A DNA stretch of 64,000 nucleotides, taken from positions 22,204 through 86,203 of the forward strand of contig CALVEV010000006.1 of assembly GCA_944326685.1 (NCBI GenBank). The letters are read 5' to 3'. Numbering within the stretch: the first letter of the stretch is position 1; every line of letters begins with the position of its first letter. The stretch comes from Candidatus Gastranaerophilales bacterium. GTDB lineage: Bacteria; Cyanobacteriota; Vampirovibrionia; Gastranaerophilales; Gastranaerophilaceae. This document shows positions 54,400 through 63,537 of this stretch, piece by piece. Under the pieces are notes generated by a model that saw nothing but the letters and a program-made list of their open reading frames with translations, was not told where the DNA came from and searched no databases. The position numbers and the translations under genes were made by a program.

Positions 54400-55710
54400 A
54401 TGGAAAATAAAATTTATTTTGTAGATGTAACAAACAGAGATGGTGTACAAACATCAAGATTAGGCTTAGCAAAGCTTCAAAAGACAATAATTAATCTTAT
54501 GCTTGATGATATGGGGATTACTCAATCAGAATTCGGTTTCCCTACAACAATGCACGAATTAAATTATTTAAATGCTAATTTAGAGCTTGTAGAACGCAAT
54601 GTTATCACTAATACAAAGTTATCAGGTTGGATGAGAGCTGTAGCGGGCGATGTTGAAAAATCATTTACAAATGTTCCCAAATTAAAAAATTGTAATTTAT
54701 CACAATCGACTTCAGAACAGATGATATATGGTAAGTATCTAGGCAAGAAATCACCGGATGATATTTTGAAAATGACAGTAGAAGCCGTAGAAGCAGCTGT
54801 TGATAAAGGTGCAGAAATCATTGGTGTGAATGCAGAAGATGCATCAAGAAGTGATTTAAGTTTCTTGATTAAATTAGCAAAAGAAGTTAAAAAAGCAGGT
54901 GCATATAGATTTAGATATTGTGATACCTTAGGGTATGAAGATCCTAAAACTTCTTATGATCGAATTTATGAAATAGCCAAAGCTACACAAATGCCAATAG
55001 AAATGCATTTTCATAACGATTTAGGAATGGCAACAGCTTGTTCAGTAATGGGTGCCAAAGCAGCTATTGATGCAGGTGTTGATGCTTATATTAATACAGC
55101 AATTAATGGTATGGGCGAACGTGCAGGTAATGCTGATTTAGTTTCTTGTCTTTTAGCTATTTTAAAATCCGCAGGATTTAAAAATAGTAAATATCAAATT
55201 GATCCAAAAATTGATTTAAGTAAATCTTGGAAATTAGCTAAATATACAGCTTATGCATTTGGAGTAGATATTCCGATTAATCAACCTGCAGTGGGAGATA
55301 ATGCTTTTGCTCATGAATCAGGTATTCATGCTGATGGAGCTTTGAAAGATAGAAGAAATTATGAATTATATGATTTTGAAGAACTTGGAAGAGGTGAACC
55401 AGAAATTATTGAAACCGGTCGTATGATTACTACAGGTGAATATGGTGGAATTAAAGGTTTCAGAAATGTATATGATAAGTTAGAACTTGAATTTCACGAT
55501 GAACATGAAGCTCGAAATATTTTGGAATTGGCTCGTTATGCAAACGTTCACACTCAAAAACCATTAACTGAAAGTGAATTAAAATTTATATACTATTATC
55601 CTGATATCGCTGCTAAAGTTATGACTGTATCACCTTATTATTGCCCAGAAGGAGCTATAAAAGATAGGGTAGATGCTCATCTGTTAACTTTACCAAGACA
55701 CATAATATAG
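54400..55710 (+). CDS. Homocitrate/2-isopropylmalate synthase-family enzyme
   Basis: A DRE-TIM acyltransferase of 436 residues. It carries DVTNRDGVQTSRLG, the catalytic R-D-x-x-Q region, HFHNDLGMATA metal ligands, and the signature AINGMGERAGNADL. The C-terminal part has no clear LeuA regulatory domain, so homocitrate synthase or a related activity is as likely as isopropylmalate synthase. It condenses acetyl-CoA with a 2-oxo acid. It sits 25 nt before an aconitase-like gene for the next step. ATG 54400 follows GAGAGGGA. Confidence 0.85.
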   Translation: MENKIYFVDVTNRDGVQTSRLGLAKLQKTIINLMLDDMGITQSEFGFPTTMHELNYLNANLELVERNVITNTKLSGWMRAVAGDVEKSFTNVPKLKNCNLSQSTSEQMIYGKYLGKKSPDDILKMTVEAVEAAVDKGAEIIGVNAEDASRSDLSFLIKLAKEVKKAGAYRFRYCDTLGYEDPKTSYDRIYEIAKATQMPIEMHFHNDLGMATACSVMGAKAAIDAGVDAYINTAINGMGERAGNADLVSCLLAILKSAGFKNSKYQIDPKIDLSKSWKLAKYTAYAFGVDIPINQPAVGDNAFAHESGIHADGALKDRRNYELYDFEELGRGEPEIIETGRMITTGEYGGIKGFRNVYDKLELEFHDEHEARNILELARYANVHTQKPLTESELKFIYYYPDIAAKVMTVSPYYCPEGAIKDRVDAHLLTLPRHII

Positions 55711-55735
55711 GAATAAAAAGGAAGGATTAAGATAA

Positions 55736-56983
55736 ATGGGTTTAACATTAGTAGAAAAAATTCTATCTAACCATGTTGGTAGAAATGTTCATGCCGGAGA
55801 GTTAGTAATATCAAAAGTAGATGTTTGTGCTGTTCAAGATGGTACAGGTCCTTTAACGGTTCAAGAGTTTAAGAAAATTGGGAAATCCAAATTAAATAAT
55901 CCTGAAAGAACAATTTTATTTATAGACCACGCATCTCCAAGTCCAAGAAAAGAATTGTCTAATACTCATATGGTATTAAGAGAGTTTTCAAAAGAGTATG
56001 GAGCTATTTTATCTGATACAGGTGCAGGAGTTTGTCACCAAAGATTGATAGAATCTTATGTTAATCCTGGTGAAGTTTTGGTTGGAGCAGATTCTCATAC
56101 TTGTACATCAGGAGCTTTAGGTGCATTTGCTACAGGCATGGGCTCAACTGATGTAGCTGTTGCAATGGCTTTAGGTAAAACTTGGTTAAAAGTTCCTGCT
56201 ACATTCAAAATTGTTGTTACAGGTAAATTTAATCCAGGTATTTGTTCAAAAGACTTAATGCTTCATTTAATCGGAATGATTGGTGCAGATGGTGCAACTT
56301 ATAAAGCATTAGAGTTCTGTGGTGATACTATTGAAAATATGGAAATGTCTGAACGCTTCACATTAGCTAATATGGCTGTCGAAGCAGGTGCTAAATGTGG
56401 TTTATTTGTTGCTGATGAAAAAACAAAAGCATATTTAGAAGAAAAAGGAAGAGGAGATAAATATTCTCAGATACTTCCTGATAAAGATGCAATATATGAA
56501 AGAGTAATAAATATAAAAGCAGAAGATATTAAATATACAGTATCATGTCCTCATACTGTAGATAATACAAAAACAGTCGATGAATTAGAAAAAGAACATG
56601 TAAAAGTAAACCAAGTTTACGTTGGTACTTGTACAAACGGTCGTATTGATGATTTACGAGTAGTTGCAAGTATCTTAAAAGATAAAAAGGTTAATTCAGA
56701 TGTGAGAATGTTAATATGTCCTGCATCTCCAACTGTTTATAAACAAGCATTGAAAGAAGGTTTACTAGAAACATTTATTGATGCAAATGCTCAAATATTG
56801 CCACCTGGTTGCGGCCCTTGTGTTGGTGTTCATGCCGGTATTTTAGGAGATGGAGAAGTATGTTTGGCCACTCAAAATAGAAACTTCCAAGGAAGAATGG
56901 GCAATACAAACGGTCAAATTTATTTAGCCTCACCATATGTTGCCGCATATACGGCAATTAACGGATATATTTCTGCTAAATAG
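55736..56983 (+). CDS. 3-isopropylmalate/homoaconitate dehydratase large subunit (LeuC-like)
   Basis: Large subunit of a [4Fe-4S] hydro-lyase, 415 residues, the length of the archaeal-type LeuC/HacA group. Cluster ligands appear in VGTCTNGR and PPGCGPCVGVHAG; GADSHTCTSGALGAFATGMG and NRNFQGRMG bind substrate. It isomerises the product of the preceding synthase. The small subunit (LeuD/HacB) does not follow, and neither does a LeuB-type dehydrogenase, so the pathway (leucine, lysine or another chain-elongation) is unresolved. Confidence 0.92.
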   Translation: MGLTLVEKILSNHVGRNVHAGELVISKVDVCAVQDGTGPLTVQEFKKIGKSKLNNPERTILFIDHASPSPRKELSNTHMVLREFSKEYGAILSDTGAGVCHQRLIESYVNPGEVLVGADSHTCTSGALGAFATGMGSTDVAVAMALGKTWLKVPATFKIVVTGKFNPGICSKDLMLHLIGMIGADGATYKALEFCGDTIENMEMSERFTLANMAVEAGAKCGLFVADEKTKAYLEEKGRGDKYSQILPDKDAIYERVINIKAEDIKYTVSCPHTVDNTKTVDELEKEHVKVNQVYVGTCTNGRIDDLRVVASILKDKKVNSDVRMLICPASPTVYKQALKEGLLETFIDANAQILPPGCGPCVGVHAGILGDGEVCLATQNRNFQGRMGNTNGQIYLASPYVAAYTAINGYISAK

Positions 56984-57013
56984 TTTGTATAATTATTTAA
57001 AAAGGTGGTAGTC

Positions 57014-57223
57014 ATGGTAAAAAAATGTCCATTTACGCAAGGTGAATGTACACCTGAATGTAGTTTATTCGTTGCAAATGAAGATTTAAACGAATTTTTT
57101 GCAGCACGTTTAACGAGTTTAGGTGTAATAGATAAACAAAATAATGGTTCTTGCTCATTAAAAATGTTGGCAATGAGTGGGGGTAGATTTATATTTGAAA
57201 ACACAACTACAAAACGGTTATAA
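57014..57223 (+). CDS. Small cysteine-rich protein
   Basis: A protein of 69 residues from ATG 57014 (MVKKCPFTQGECTPECSLFV). Three cysteines near the N-terminus and one later (GSCSLKML) could bind metal. The pattern C-P-x(5)-C-x(3)-C-x-L-F resembles small conserved proteins often found in phage and accessory regions, but I do not assign a family. AAGGTGG precedes the start. It lies 30 nt after the LeuC-like gene. Confidence 0.65.
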   Translation: MVKKCPFTQGECTPECSLFVANEDLNEFFAARLTSLGVIDKQNNGSCSLKMLAMSGGRFIFENTTTKRL

Positions 57224-57309
57224 TTCTATTAATCGTTAAATCTTTGTTACAAAACATGGAAATAGAAGTATTTGTTTTGTATACTAGTGGAAGTTGAGAG
57301 GAGATTTTT

Positions 57310-57816
57310 GTGATTAATGAGGGAATGTTAGATAAAGTATTGTCACCTCAAGATTTAAGAAAGATTTTGAATGCTGATAATATGGAAATAGTAAGACTTT
57401 GTAGAAAAGCATCAATTGTTCCAAAGAAAGATGAAAATGGTAAAACATATTTTTCAATGGAAGAGGCACGATTATTGAAACAGGCAAAAGAGTCTAAGTC
57501 TTTGATGCCAAAATCGTCTTCTCAAGTTGTAGTAAATACATTATTATCTTCTTTGCAAAAAATGGAAGATAATATGACTTCATCTATAACTGAGTCAATA
57601 ACAGATTCAATAACAAAAGTTTTAGATGAAAGACTTGAAGGCATGGACGAAGTTGTAGTAGAACTTATTCGTTGCAAAACAGAAAATGAAAACTTGAAAA
57701 ACAAAGTTAATGAATTAAACAAAGAAAATTATAGATTAAAAAATACTCTAAATTCATATAAACCATTCGCTTTTGGCTTATATGTAAAAAAACAAGAGGA
57801 TGATATTTTACTTTAA
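57310..57816 (+). CDS. MerR-like DNA-binding protein with C-terminal coiled coil
   Basis: A protein of 168 residues. The N-terminus (about 1-55, [20 protein letters not shown]...[14 protein letters not shown]) looks like a MerR/excisionase winged helix. A Ser/Thr-rich amphipathic region and a coiled coil follow ([20 protein letters not shown]). The GTG start at 57310 follows GAGGAG (57297-57302). It lies 20 nt before recA and is probably cotranscribed, suggesting a chromosome-related or SOS-related role, but that is inference. Confidence 0.72.
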   Translation: MINEGMLDKVLSPQDLRKILNADNMEIVRLCRKASIVPKKDENGKTYFSMEEARLLKQAKESKSLMPKSSSQVVVNTLLSSLQKMEDNMTSSITESITDSITKVLDERLEGMDEVVVELIRCKTENENLKNKVNELNKENYRLKNTLNSYKPFAFGLYVKKQEDDILL

Positions 57817-57836
57817 ATAATATAAGGGAAGATAGT

Positions 57837-58856
57837 ATGGTTGTTAAAGAAGAAGTTGCAGCTAATACCACAGATGAAAGAGGCAGAGCCTTAAAATTAG
57901 CGATAGAAAAAATAGAAAAAGATTTTGGTAAAGGTGCAATAATGCGCCTAGGAGATAAAACAACAGTTAATGTAGATGCAATTCCAACAGGTGCATTGGC
58001 ATTAGATGTTGCATTGGGTATAGGTGGTATTCCACGAGGAAGAATTATTGAAATATATGGACCTGAATCATCAGGTAAAACCACTTTAGCTCAACATATT
58101 GTTGCAGAATGTCAACAAAGAGGTGGTATAGCAGCATTCGTAGATGCAGAACATGCTCTTGATCCAGAGTATGCTAGAAATCTAGGTGTAAATATTGATG
58201 AGTTGTTAATTTCTCAACCTGATACTGGAGAACAAGCATTAGATATTACAGAAGAATTAGTTCGGTCAGGTGCTGTTGATATCGTTGTTGTCGACTCAGT
58301 TGCTGCCTTAGTTCCAAAAGCAGAAATTGAAGGAACAATGGAAGATCAACAAATGGGATTACAAGCAAGATTAATGTCTAAGGCTTTAAGAAAATTAACA
58401 GGTGTTATTGGAAAAACTAATACGACTGTAATTTTTATTAACCAATTAAGACAAAAAATTGGTGTTATGTATGGAAACCCTGAAACAACAACAGGTGGTA
58501 ATGCTTTAAAATATTATGCATCTGTAAGAATGGAAATCAAACGTGTTGAAGGCTTAAAAGGCGATGGAATGGACGTTGGAAACCATGTAAGAGTAAGAGT
58601 TCTTAAAAATAAGGTAGCTCCTCCATTCAGAACTGCTGAGTTTGATATTATATTTGGAAAAGGTATTTGTAAGACAGGAAATATTCTTGATGTTGCAGTT
58701 AATTTAGATATAGTTAAAAAAGCCGGTGCTTGGTTTAGTTTTAATGATGAAAAACTAGGTCAAGGTCGTGACAAAGCAAAAGAATATTTGAATTCAAATC
58801 CTGAGTTACTTGCAGAAGTCGAAAAACTAGTTCGAGAAAAACTTGCAGAACAATAA
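57837..58856 (+). CDS. recA: Recombinase RecA
   Basis: Strand-exchange protein and LexA coprotease activator, 339 residues. The P-loop [13 protein letters not shown], the catalytic EHALDP region, [32 protein letters not shown], and loop 2 ([19 protein letters not shown]) are intact. The C-terminus is short but not obviously truncated. GGGAAGA precedes the ATG. No LexA box could be identified upstream. Confidence 0.98.
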   Translation: MVVKEEVAANTTDERGRALKLAIEKIEKDFGKGAIMRLGDKTTVNVDAIPTGALALDVALGIGGIPRGRIIEIYGPESSGKTTLAQHIVAECQQRGGIAAFVDAEHALDPEYARNLGVNIDELLISQPDTGEQALDITEELVRSGAVDIVVVDSVAALVPKAEIEGTMEDQQMGLQARLMSKALRKLTGVIGKTNTTVIFINQLRQKIGVMYGNPETTTGGNALKYYASVRMEIKRVEGLKGDGMDVGNHVRVRVLKNKVAPPFRTAEFDIIFGKGICKTGNILDVAVNLDIVKKAGAWFSFNDEKLGQGRDKAKEYLNSNPELLAEVEKLVREKLAEQ

Positions 58857-58868
58857 GAAATGTAAAAG

Positions 58869-58905
58869 ATGAAGCCTTATTTAGCAAAAATAAGGCTTCA
58901 TTAGT
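58869..58905 (+). terminator. Terminator of recA
   Basis: ATGAAGCCTTATTT (58869-58882), loop AGCAA, AAATAAGGCTTCAT (58888-58901), followed by a T-rich stretch. Confidence 0.75.
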
Positions 58906-58957
58906 TTTTAATAAAGTGTATACATGTGTGTAAAGTTAAAGTGAAAGGTAGTGGAGA

Positions 58958-59383
58958 ATGGTACAAGCAATAAGTGGTTTTAGACCATACGTATCTGCTG
59001 TTCCACCTGTTGTAAATCAACAACGTGTCAACCAAATTAAGCTTGAACGCAATGAAGTTACTGATGATTTAAGGAATGGAAAAATTAGTGACATGCAAGC
59101 CATGTCAGAAAGAGTCGCTCTTAACTCTCAATTATCAGATGCAAAAGCTCAAGCTGCACAGGCTAGAAATGCACAACAAGTAAATGCACCTAGTCACTCT
59201 CAAACAGTAAAACCTACCACTGTAACTAACCCTCAAGAGGTTAAACCTGCTAATGTAGCTGCTATGGATAGGCAACAAAAAGGTAAGGAACTATCGCAGG
59301 TTGAAAAACAACAAATTGTTGATAACCAAATGAAACAAATGGCTATAAACAATCAGGTTTTACACGGTTTAACAGCAGTATAA
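58958..59383 (+). CDS. Gln/Ala-rich protein with N-terminal SGFRP signature
   Basis: A protein of 141 residues beginning MVQAISGFRPYVSAVPPVVN. The rest is a charged helical segment (QIKLERNEVTDDLRNGKISD) and Gln/Ala/Val-rich low complexity (AKAQAAQARNAQQVNA). No signal peptide or membrane helix. GTGGAGA precedes the ATG. It lies after the recA terminator with its own 3' terminator. No family recognised; composition resembles the protein at 53577. Confidence 0.65.
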   Translation: MVQAISGFRPYVSAVPPVVNQQRVNQIKLERNEVTDDLRNGKISDMQAMSERVALNSQLSDAKAQAAQARNAQQVNAPSHSQTVKPTTVTNPQEVKPANVAAMDRQQKGKELSQVEKQQIVDNQMKQMAINNQVLHGLTAV

Positions 59384-59408
59384 AACAACTTTATAGAATG
59401 TATTACAG

Positions 59409-59444
59409 ATAGGTTGGATAATTATTTTATTCAACCTATTTTTT
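59409..59444 (+). terminator. Terminator of the Gln/Ala-rich protein gene
   Basis: ATAGGTTG (59409-59416) and CAACCTAT (59432-59439), followed by TTTTT. It abuts the 3' end of the convergent mutS. Confidence 0.7.
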
Positions 59445-62022
59445 ATGAACCAAATAAGTTTAATTGTGGAGGAACAAGTTCTGGCTTGTCTGCATATTTT
59501 TTCTTTGTTGAAAGATTTTTTGAGAAGTCTTTTTGCATTTTGTTCATTAATGATTGAGATTTCTCGATTACAGCACTTGGTAATCCTGCCATTTTTGCAA
59601 CATGGATACCATAACTCTTGCTTGCACCACCTGGAACAATTTTTCTTAAGAATTCAATTTTTCCGTCTTCTTCTGTTATTGTAATTCTATAATTCTTAAT
59701 TTGTGGGTAAGTTTTTGTCATTACATTAAGCTCGTGGTAATGAGTTGCAAAAATACATCTTGCATTTATTTTAGTTGCAATATGTTCTGCAACAGCCCAA
59801 GCAATTGCAACACCGTCATATGTACTTGTACCACGACCAATTTCATCAATTAATATAAAACTGTTTTCGGTTGCGTTGTTTAGGATATATGCTGTTTCAA
59901 CCATCTCAACCATAAATGTTGATTGTCCTAAAGTTAAATCATCACTTGCGCCAACTCTTGTGAATATTTTGTCAGCAATCCCAATTCTTGCATAATCTGC
60001 AGGTACATAAGAACCTATTTGAGCTAAGATTGCAATAAGTGCATTTTGGCGCATATATGTTGATTTACCTGCCATGTTAGGCCCTGTTAGAATCATAAAA
60101 CGAGTTGAATTATTTTCAATAGAATCATTTAATTCTAAATCGTTTGCAACATATGTTCCTAATGGAAGAATTTTTTCTAATACAGGATGACGCCCATTTT
60201 TGATAACAAATTCAGATGTTTCATTAAGCTCAGGTTTAACATAATTGTTTTCTAATGCTGTTGTTGCAAATGATGTTAAAACATCTAATTGAGCAATACA
60301 TTCTGCAACTTTTCTTATAAGCTCTACAAACTCTTTTGAATAAGTTTTAAAATCAGAATAGATTTTGTATTCTAATTCATTAATTTTAGTTTGTGCTGAT
60401 AAAACATCGTCTTCATGTTTCTTTAATTCATCAGTGATAAATCTTTCTCCGCCCGTAAGAGTTTGTTTTCTAATATAGTTAGGTGGAACTTGATTTAAGA
60501 ATGAGTTTGTAACCTCAATGTAGTATCCAAAAACCCTATTAAATCCAACTTTTAGATTTTTTATTCCTGTTTTTTCTTTTTCTTGTTGCTCAAAATTTTC
60601 TATCCAAGTAGTACCATTTGTTAGCAAATCTCTTAAGTAATCTAAGCCTTCATCAACTCCTGATTTTATAACCCCACCTTCTTTTATAACGTTAGGAGCA
60701 TCTTCAGCAATCGTTTTTTCGATTATTTTCGCATAATCAAATAATTGTGGGATATTATCTTCTATTCCATCAAATATAGCGATGTCAGAATCTTTGACTA
60801 ATTTAAGCAAATCAGGCAATACTAAAAGTGAATCTTTTAGACTTAGAAAATCTTTTGGTAAAGCAACTGTACTGCTTAAACGGGTTGCAAGCCTTTGAAT
60901 ATCGTATATTTGATTAAGAGTTTCTGTAATTTCAATTCTTGATGAATCATTATCAATAAGTTTTTCAACAATCTCTTGTCTTGCTTCTATTTCAGAAATT
61001 TTCTTCAATGGCTGGCAAATCCAGGATTTTAGTAATCTTGTACCCATATTAGTATTTGTTCTATCGATTGCCCAATATAGTGAACCATATTTGTTTTTAT
61101 CCCTTAGTGTTTCAACTAGTTCAAGATTTTTTCTAGTGCTTGAATCCATAAGAACATATTGTGATAGCTCATATTGTTCTATTGTATCAATTTTAGGGAA
61201 CGAAGATTTTAAGTTCTCCCAAATATATGTTAATAATGCAGCAGCTGCTCTAAATCCTAATTTACAGTTGTCATAACCTAATGTATCTAGAGTCGCTAAA
61301 TTCATTGCATTTTTCAAATTTGTTTTTGCAAAATCAGATTCAAATATTTTGGCAGGAACTTTTGAACATCTGTAATTTGCTACAATTTCATCAGGAAGAT
61401 TAAGCTTTTCGTCAGGAACAATTTGGAACGGCATTGCTTTTTGTGCAATAGACGGCCCAATTATTTCAGAAGGTTTAATTCTTGCAAGCTCAGATAATAT
61501 AAGATTTAATGGTGCTTGGGTAACTTTAAACTCACCTGTACTTACATCTGAATATGCAAAACCGTAAATTCCTTTTTCTTCAAACATAGAACAAATGTAA
61601 TTGTTGCTATTTTGTTCAAGGAAGTCATTTTCTATAATTGTTCCAGGGGTAACAACCCTTACAAGACCTCTTTTTACAATCCCTTTTGCTTGTTTTGGGT
61701 CTTCTAATTGCTCACATATAGCAACTTTGATACCTTTTTCTACAAGTTTTCTAAGGTAGTTATCAACAGCTTTAACAGGAATTCCAGCAAGAGGAACTCG
61801 TCCAAGCTTTGCGCCTGAATCTCTACCGGTTAATGTTAATTCTAATTCTCTTGATAGTATATGTGCATCTTCAAAGAATGTTTCATAAAAATCACCCATT
61901 CTATAAAGCAATAAAGTATCCGGATTTTGTTGCTTTATTTCAAGATACTGCTTCATTGCAGGTGATGTATCCTCCGGATTTACATCTATACTATTAATAT
62001 GATTGATTTCCCCTTTTGTCAT
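59443..62022 (-). CDS. mutS: DNA mismatch repair protein MutS
   Basis: Mismatch-recognition ATPase of 859 residues, the standard MutS1 length. The mismatch-binding F-x-E motif is in RMGDFYETFF, followed by the connector and lever domains. The ATPase has LTGPNMAGKSTYMRQ (Walker A), SFILIDEIGRGTSTYDG (Walker B and signature) and FATHYHEL. mutL is not adjacent. On the minus strand a TATAAT ends 7 nt before the ATG, so this too may be nearly leaderless. Confidence 0.98.
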   Translation of the reverse strand: MTKGEINHINSIDVNPEDTSPAMKQYLEIKQQNPDTLLLYRMGDFYETFFEDAHILSRELELTLTGRDSGAKLGRVPLAGIPVKAVDNYLRKLVEKGIKVAICEQLEDPKQAKGIVKRGLVRVVTPGTIIENDFLEQNSNNYICSMFEEKGIYGFAYSDVSTGEFKVTQAPLNLILSELARIKPSEIIGPSIAQKAMPFQIVPDEKLNLPDEIVANYRCSKVPAKIFESDFAKTNLKNAMNLATLDTLGYDNCKLGFRAAAALLTYIWENLKSSFPKIDTIEQYELSQYVLMDSSTRKNLELVETLRDKNKYGSLYWAIDRTNTNMGTRLLKSWICQPLKKISEIEARQEIVEKLIDNDSSRIEITETLNQIYDIQRLATRLSSTVALPKDFLSLKDSLLVLPDLLKLVKDSDIAIFDGIEDNIPQLFDYAKIIEKTIAEDAPNVIKEGGVIKSGVDEGLDYLRDLLTNGTTWIENFEQQEKEKTGIKNLKVGFNRVFGYYIEVTNSFLNQVPPNYIRKQTLTGGERFITDELKKHEDDVLSAQTKINELEYKIYSDFKTYSKEFVELIRKVAECIAQLDVLTSFATTALENNYVKPELNETSEFVIKNGRHPVLEKILPLGTYVANDLELNDSIENNSTRFMILTGPNMAGKSTYMRQNALIAILAQIGSYVPADYARIGIADKIFTRVGASDDLTLGQSTFMVEMVETAYILNNATENSFILIDEIGRGTSTYDGVAIAWAVAEHIATKINARCIFATHYHELNVMTKTYPQIKNYRITITEEDGKIEFLRKIVPGGASKSYGIHVAKMAGLPSAVIEKSQSLMNKMQKDFSKNLSTKKKYADKPELVPPQLNLFGS

Positions 62023-62060
62023 GACTATAATTATACAATAAGATAAGAAGTAGGAAAACT

Positions 62061-62672
62061 ATGTTTAGATTTTTTAAAAATATTTTTAACGCAATAATAA
62101 TTGTTTTAGTTTTAGCAGGGTTGAATAACCTTTATAATGCGCATGTTTTTGATGATTTAATCTCAAATTGTTCAAACTTTTTTAAAGAAAAATCAGAACA
62201 AACAATTCAAAAGGTTGGAGATTTTTCTCAGATAAACCCTGAATTCAATGTTGATACAGCAGTAAATTTGTTCGGTTTCAAGGCTGTATTAGGCGAACAT
62301 AGAGCATCTGGGCAAAGAATGATTGTTCTTGATTCAGGTCATAAAAAACTTTTAACAAGAGAAGACATTCAAACAGATGGAGTTAAACAAAAACTTGATG
62401 ATTTAAGCCAAAAATTTAGATATCAATCCTCAAATGTAAGTGAGATAGAGATATTAGGTAGAGGTAATATTTATGCTTATGGAAAAAATCTTCCATATGT
62501 AAAATTTACGGCTAAGGTTACAAAACTTCCAATAAGTAGAGTAACAGGGATTATAGCTGTTAATGATTCTAATCCCAAAGAGCAAAGGTTGTTGATATCA
62601 GTTAATGAGAAGAATAGATACTCACAACTTATCGCAAGTGAGTTTTATCGAGCAGTAAAAGAATCAGATTAA
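62061..62672 (+). CDS. Membrane-anchored protein of unknown function
   Basis: A protein of 203 residues with one N-terminal hydrophobic helix (FNAIIIVLVLAGLNNLYNA), probably a signal anchor. The rest is soluble, with a charged helix (FFKEKSEQTIQKVGDFSQ) and beta-rich C-terminal part (EIEILGRGNIYAYGKNLPYV). No family motif is recognised. AGGAAAA precedes the ATG. It is divergent from mutS and precedes gatD by 24 nt, so an envelope role is possible. Confidence 0.7.
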   Translation: MFRFFKNIFNAIIIVLVLAGLNNLYNAHVFDDLISNCSNFFKEKSEQTIQKVGDFSQINPEFNVDTAVNLFGFKAVLGEHRASGQRMIVLDSGHKKLLTREDIQTDGVKQKLDDLSQKFRYQSSNVSEIEILGRGNIYAYGKNLPYVKFTAKVTKLPISRVTGIIAVNDSNPKEQRLLISVNEKNRYSQLIASEFYRAVKESD

Positions 62673-62696
62673 TTGTAAGAGAAAAGAGTACATATA

Positions 62697-63422
62697 ATGA
62701 AACGACAAATTCGATTAGCACATTTATATCCAAAAATGTTAAATATATATGGTGATTTAGGTAATGTATTAACGATTAAAAAAAGATGTGAATGGCGAGA
62801 TATTGAGATTACAATTGATGAGATAGAAATTGGTGATCCAATGTCAGAACATGATATGTACTTTATCGGTGGAGGTCAGGATATGCAACAGATAGCTGTT
62901 GCCAAAGAGCTCCAAAAGAATAAGGCCTTTTTGCAGAACGAACAAAATTTGAATGCTGTATTTCTAGCAATATGTGGCGGGTATCAACTTTTGGGTAATT
63001 ATTATCAACCACATGACGGTGAAAGGTTAGAAGGTATTGGATTACTTGATGTTTATACTGTTGCAGGCTCAAATAGGTTTATAGGTAATGTAACAGCAGA
63101 AGTTGATTATTTGAAGAAAAAAACACTCGTAGGATTTGAAAACCATAGTGGCTTAACATATTTGAATGGTAATACTAAACCAATATCACATATAATAATT
63201 GGAAAAGGTAATAATGGTAAAGATAAGACTGAGGGTGCAAGATATAAGAACGTATTTGGAACATATTTGCATGGCTCATTCTTGCCAAAAAATCCGCATT
63301 TTGCAGATTATTTGATAGAGCTAGCTTTACAGAAAAAGTATGGTGTAGAGATGGACTTAGAATCCTTAGATGATTCATTGGAATATTATGCTCACGCATC
63401 AGTAGTCGAAAAACCTTACTAG
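62697..63422 (+). CDS. gatD: Lipid II isoglutaminyl synthase, glutaminase subunit
   Basis: Class I glutamine amidotransferase of 241 residues, of the CobB/CobQ-like GatD type. The N-terminus LAHLYPKMLNIYGDLGNVLT is diagnostic. Catalytic Cys93 lies in AICGGYQLLG and His192 in GTYLHGSFLPKNP. With MurT it amidates D-glutamate in lipid II. MurT is not downstream within the window, and the preceding gene is not MurT. The pair is known from Gram-positives and some other lineages; here it occurs beside an LPS gene set. Confidence 0.92.
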   Translation: MKRQIRLAHLYPKMLNIYGDLGNVLTIKKRCEWRDIEITIDEIEIGDPMSEHDMYFIGGGQDMQQIAVAKELQKNKAFLQNEQNLNAVFLAICGGYQLLGNYYQPHDGERLEGIGLLDVYTVAGSNRFIGNVTAEVDYLKKKTLVGFENHSGLTYLNGNTKPISHIIIGKGNNGKDKTEGARYKNVFGTYLHGSFLPKNPHFADYLIELALQKKYGVEMDLESLDDSLEYYAHASVVEKPY

Positions 63423-63537
63423 GGGTAAATATAAGTTAATATAAATTGATAAATATAGTTTTACTTTACTAGCAAAAAAAATTTTCTTTAGTTTTAAATA
63501 AATATAATAGTATTTATTTAATTTATGGTTTTGTAAT

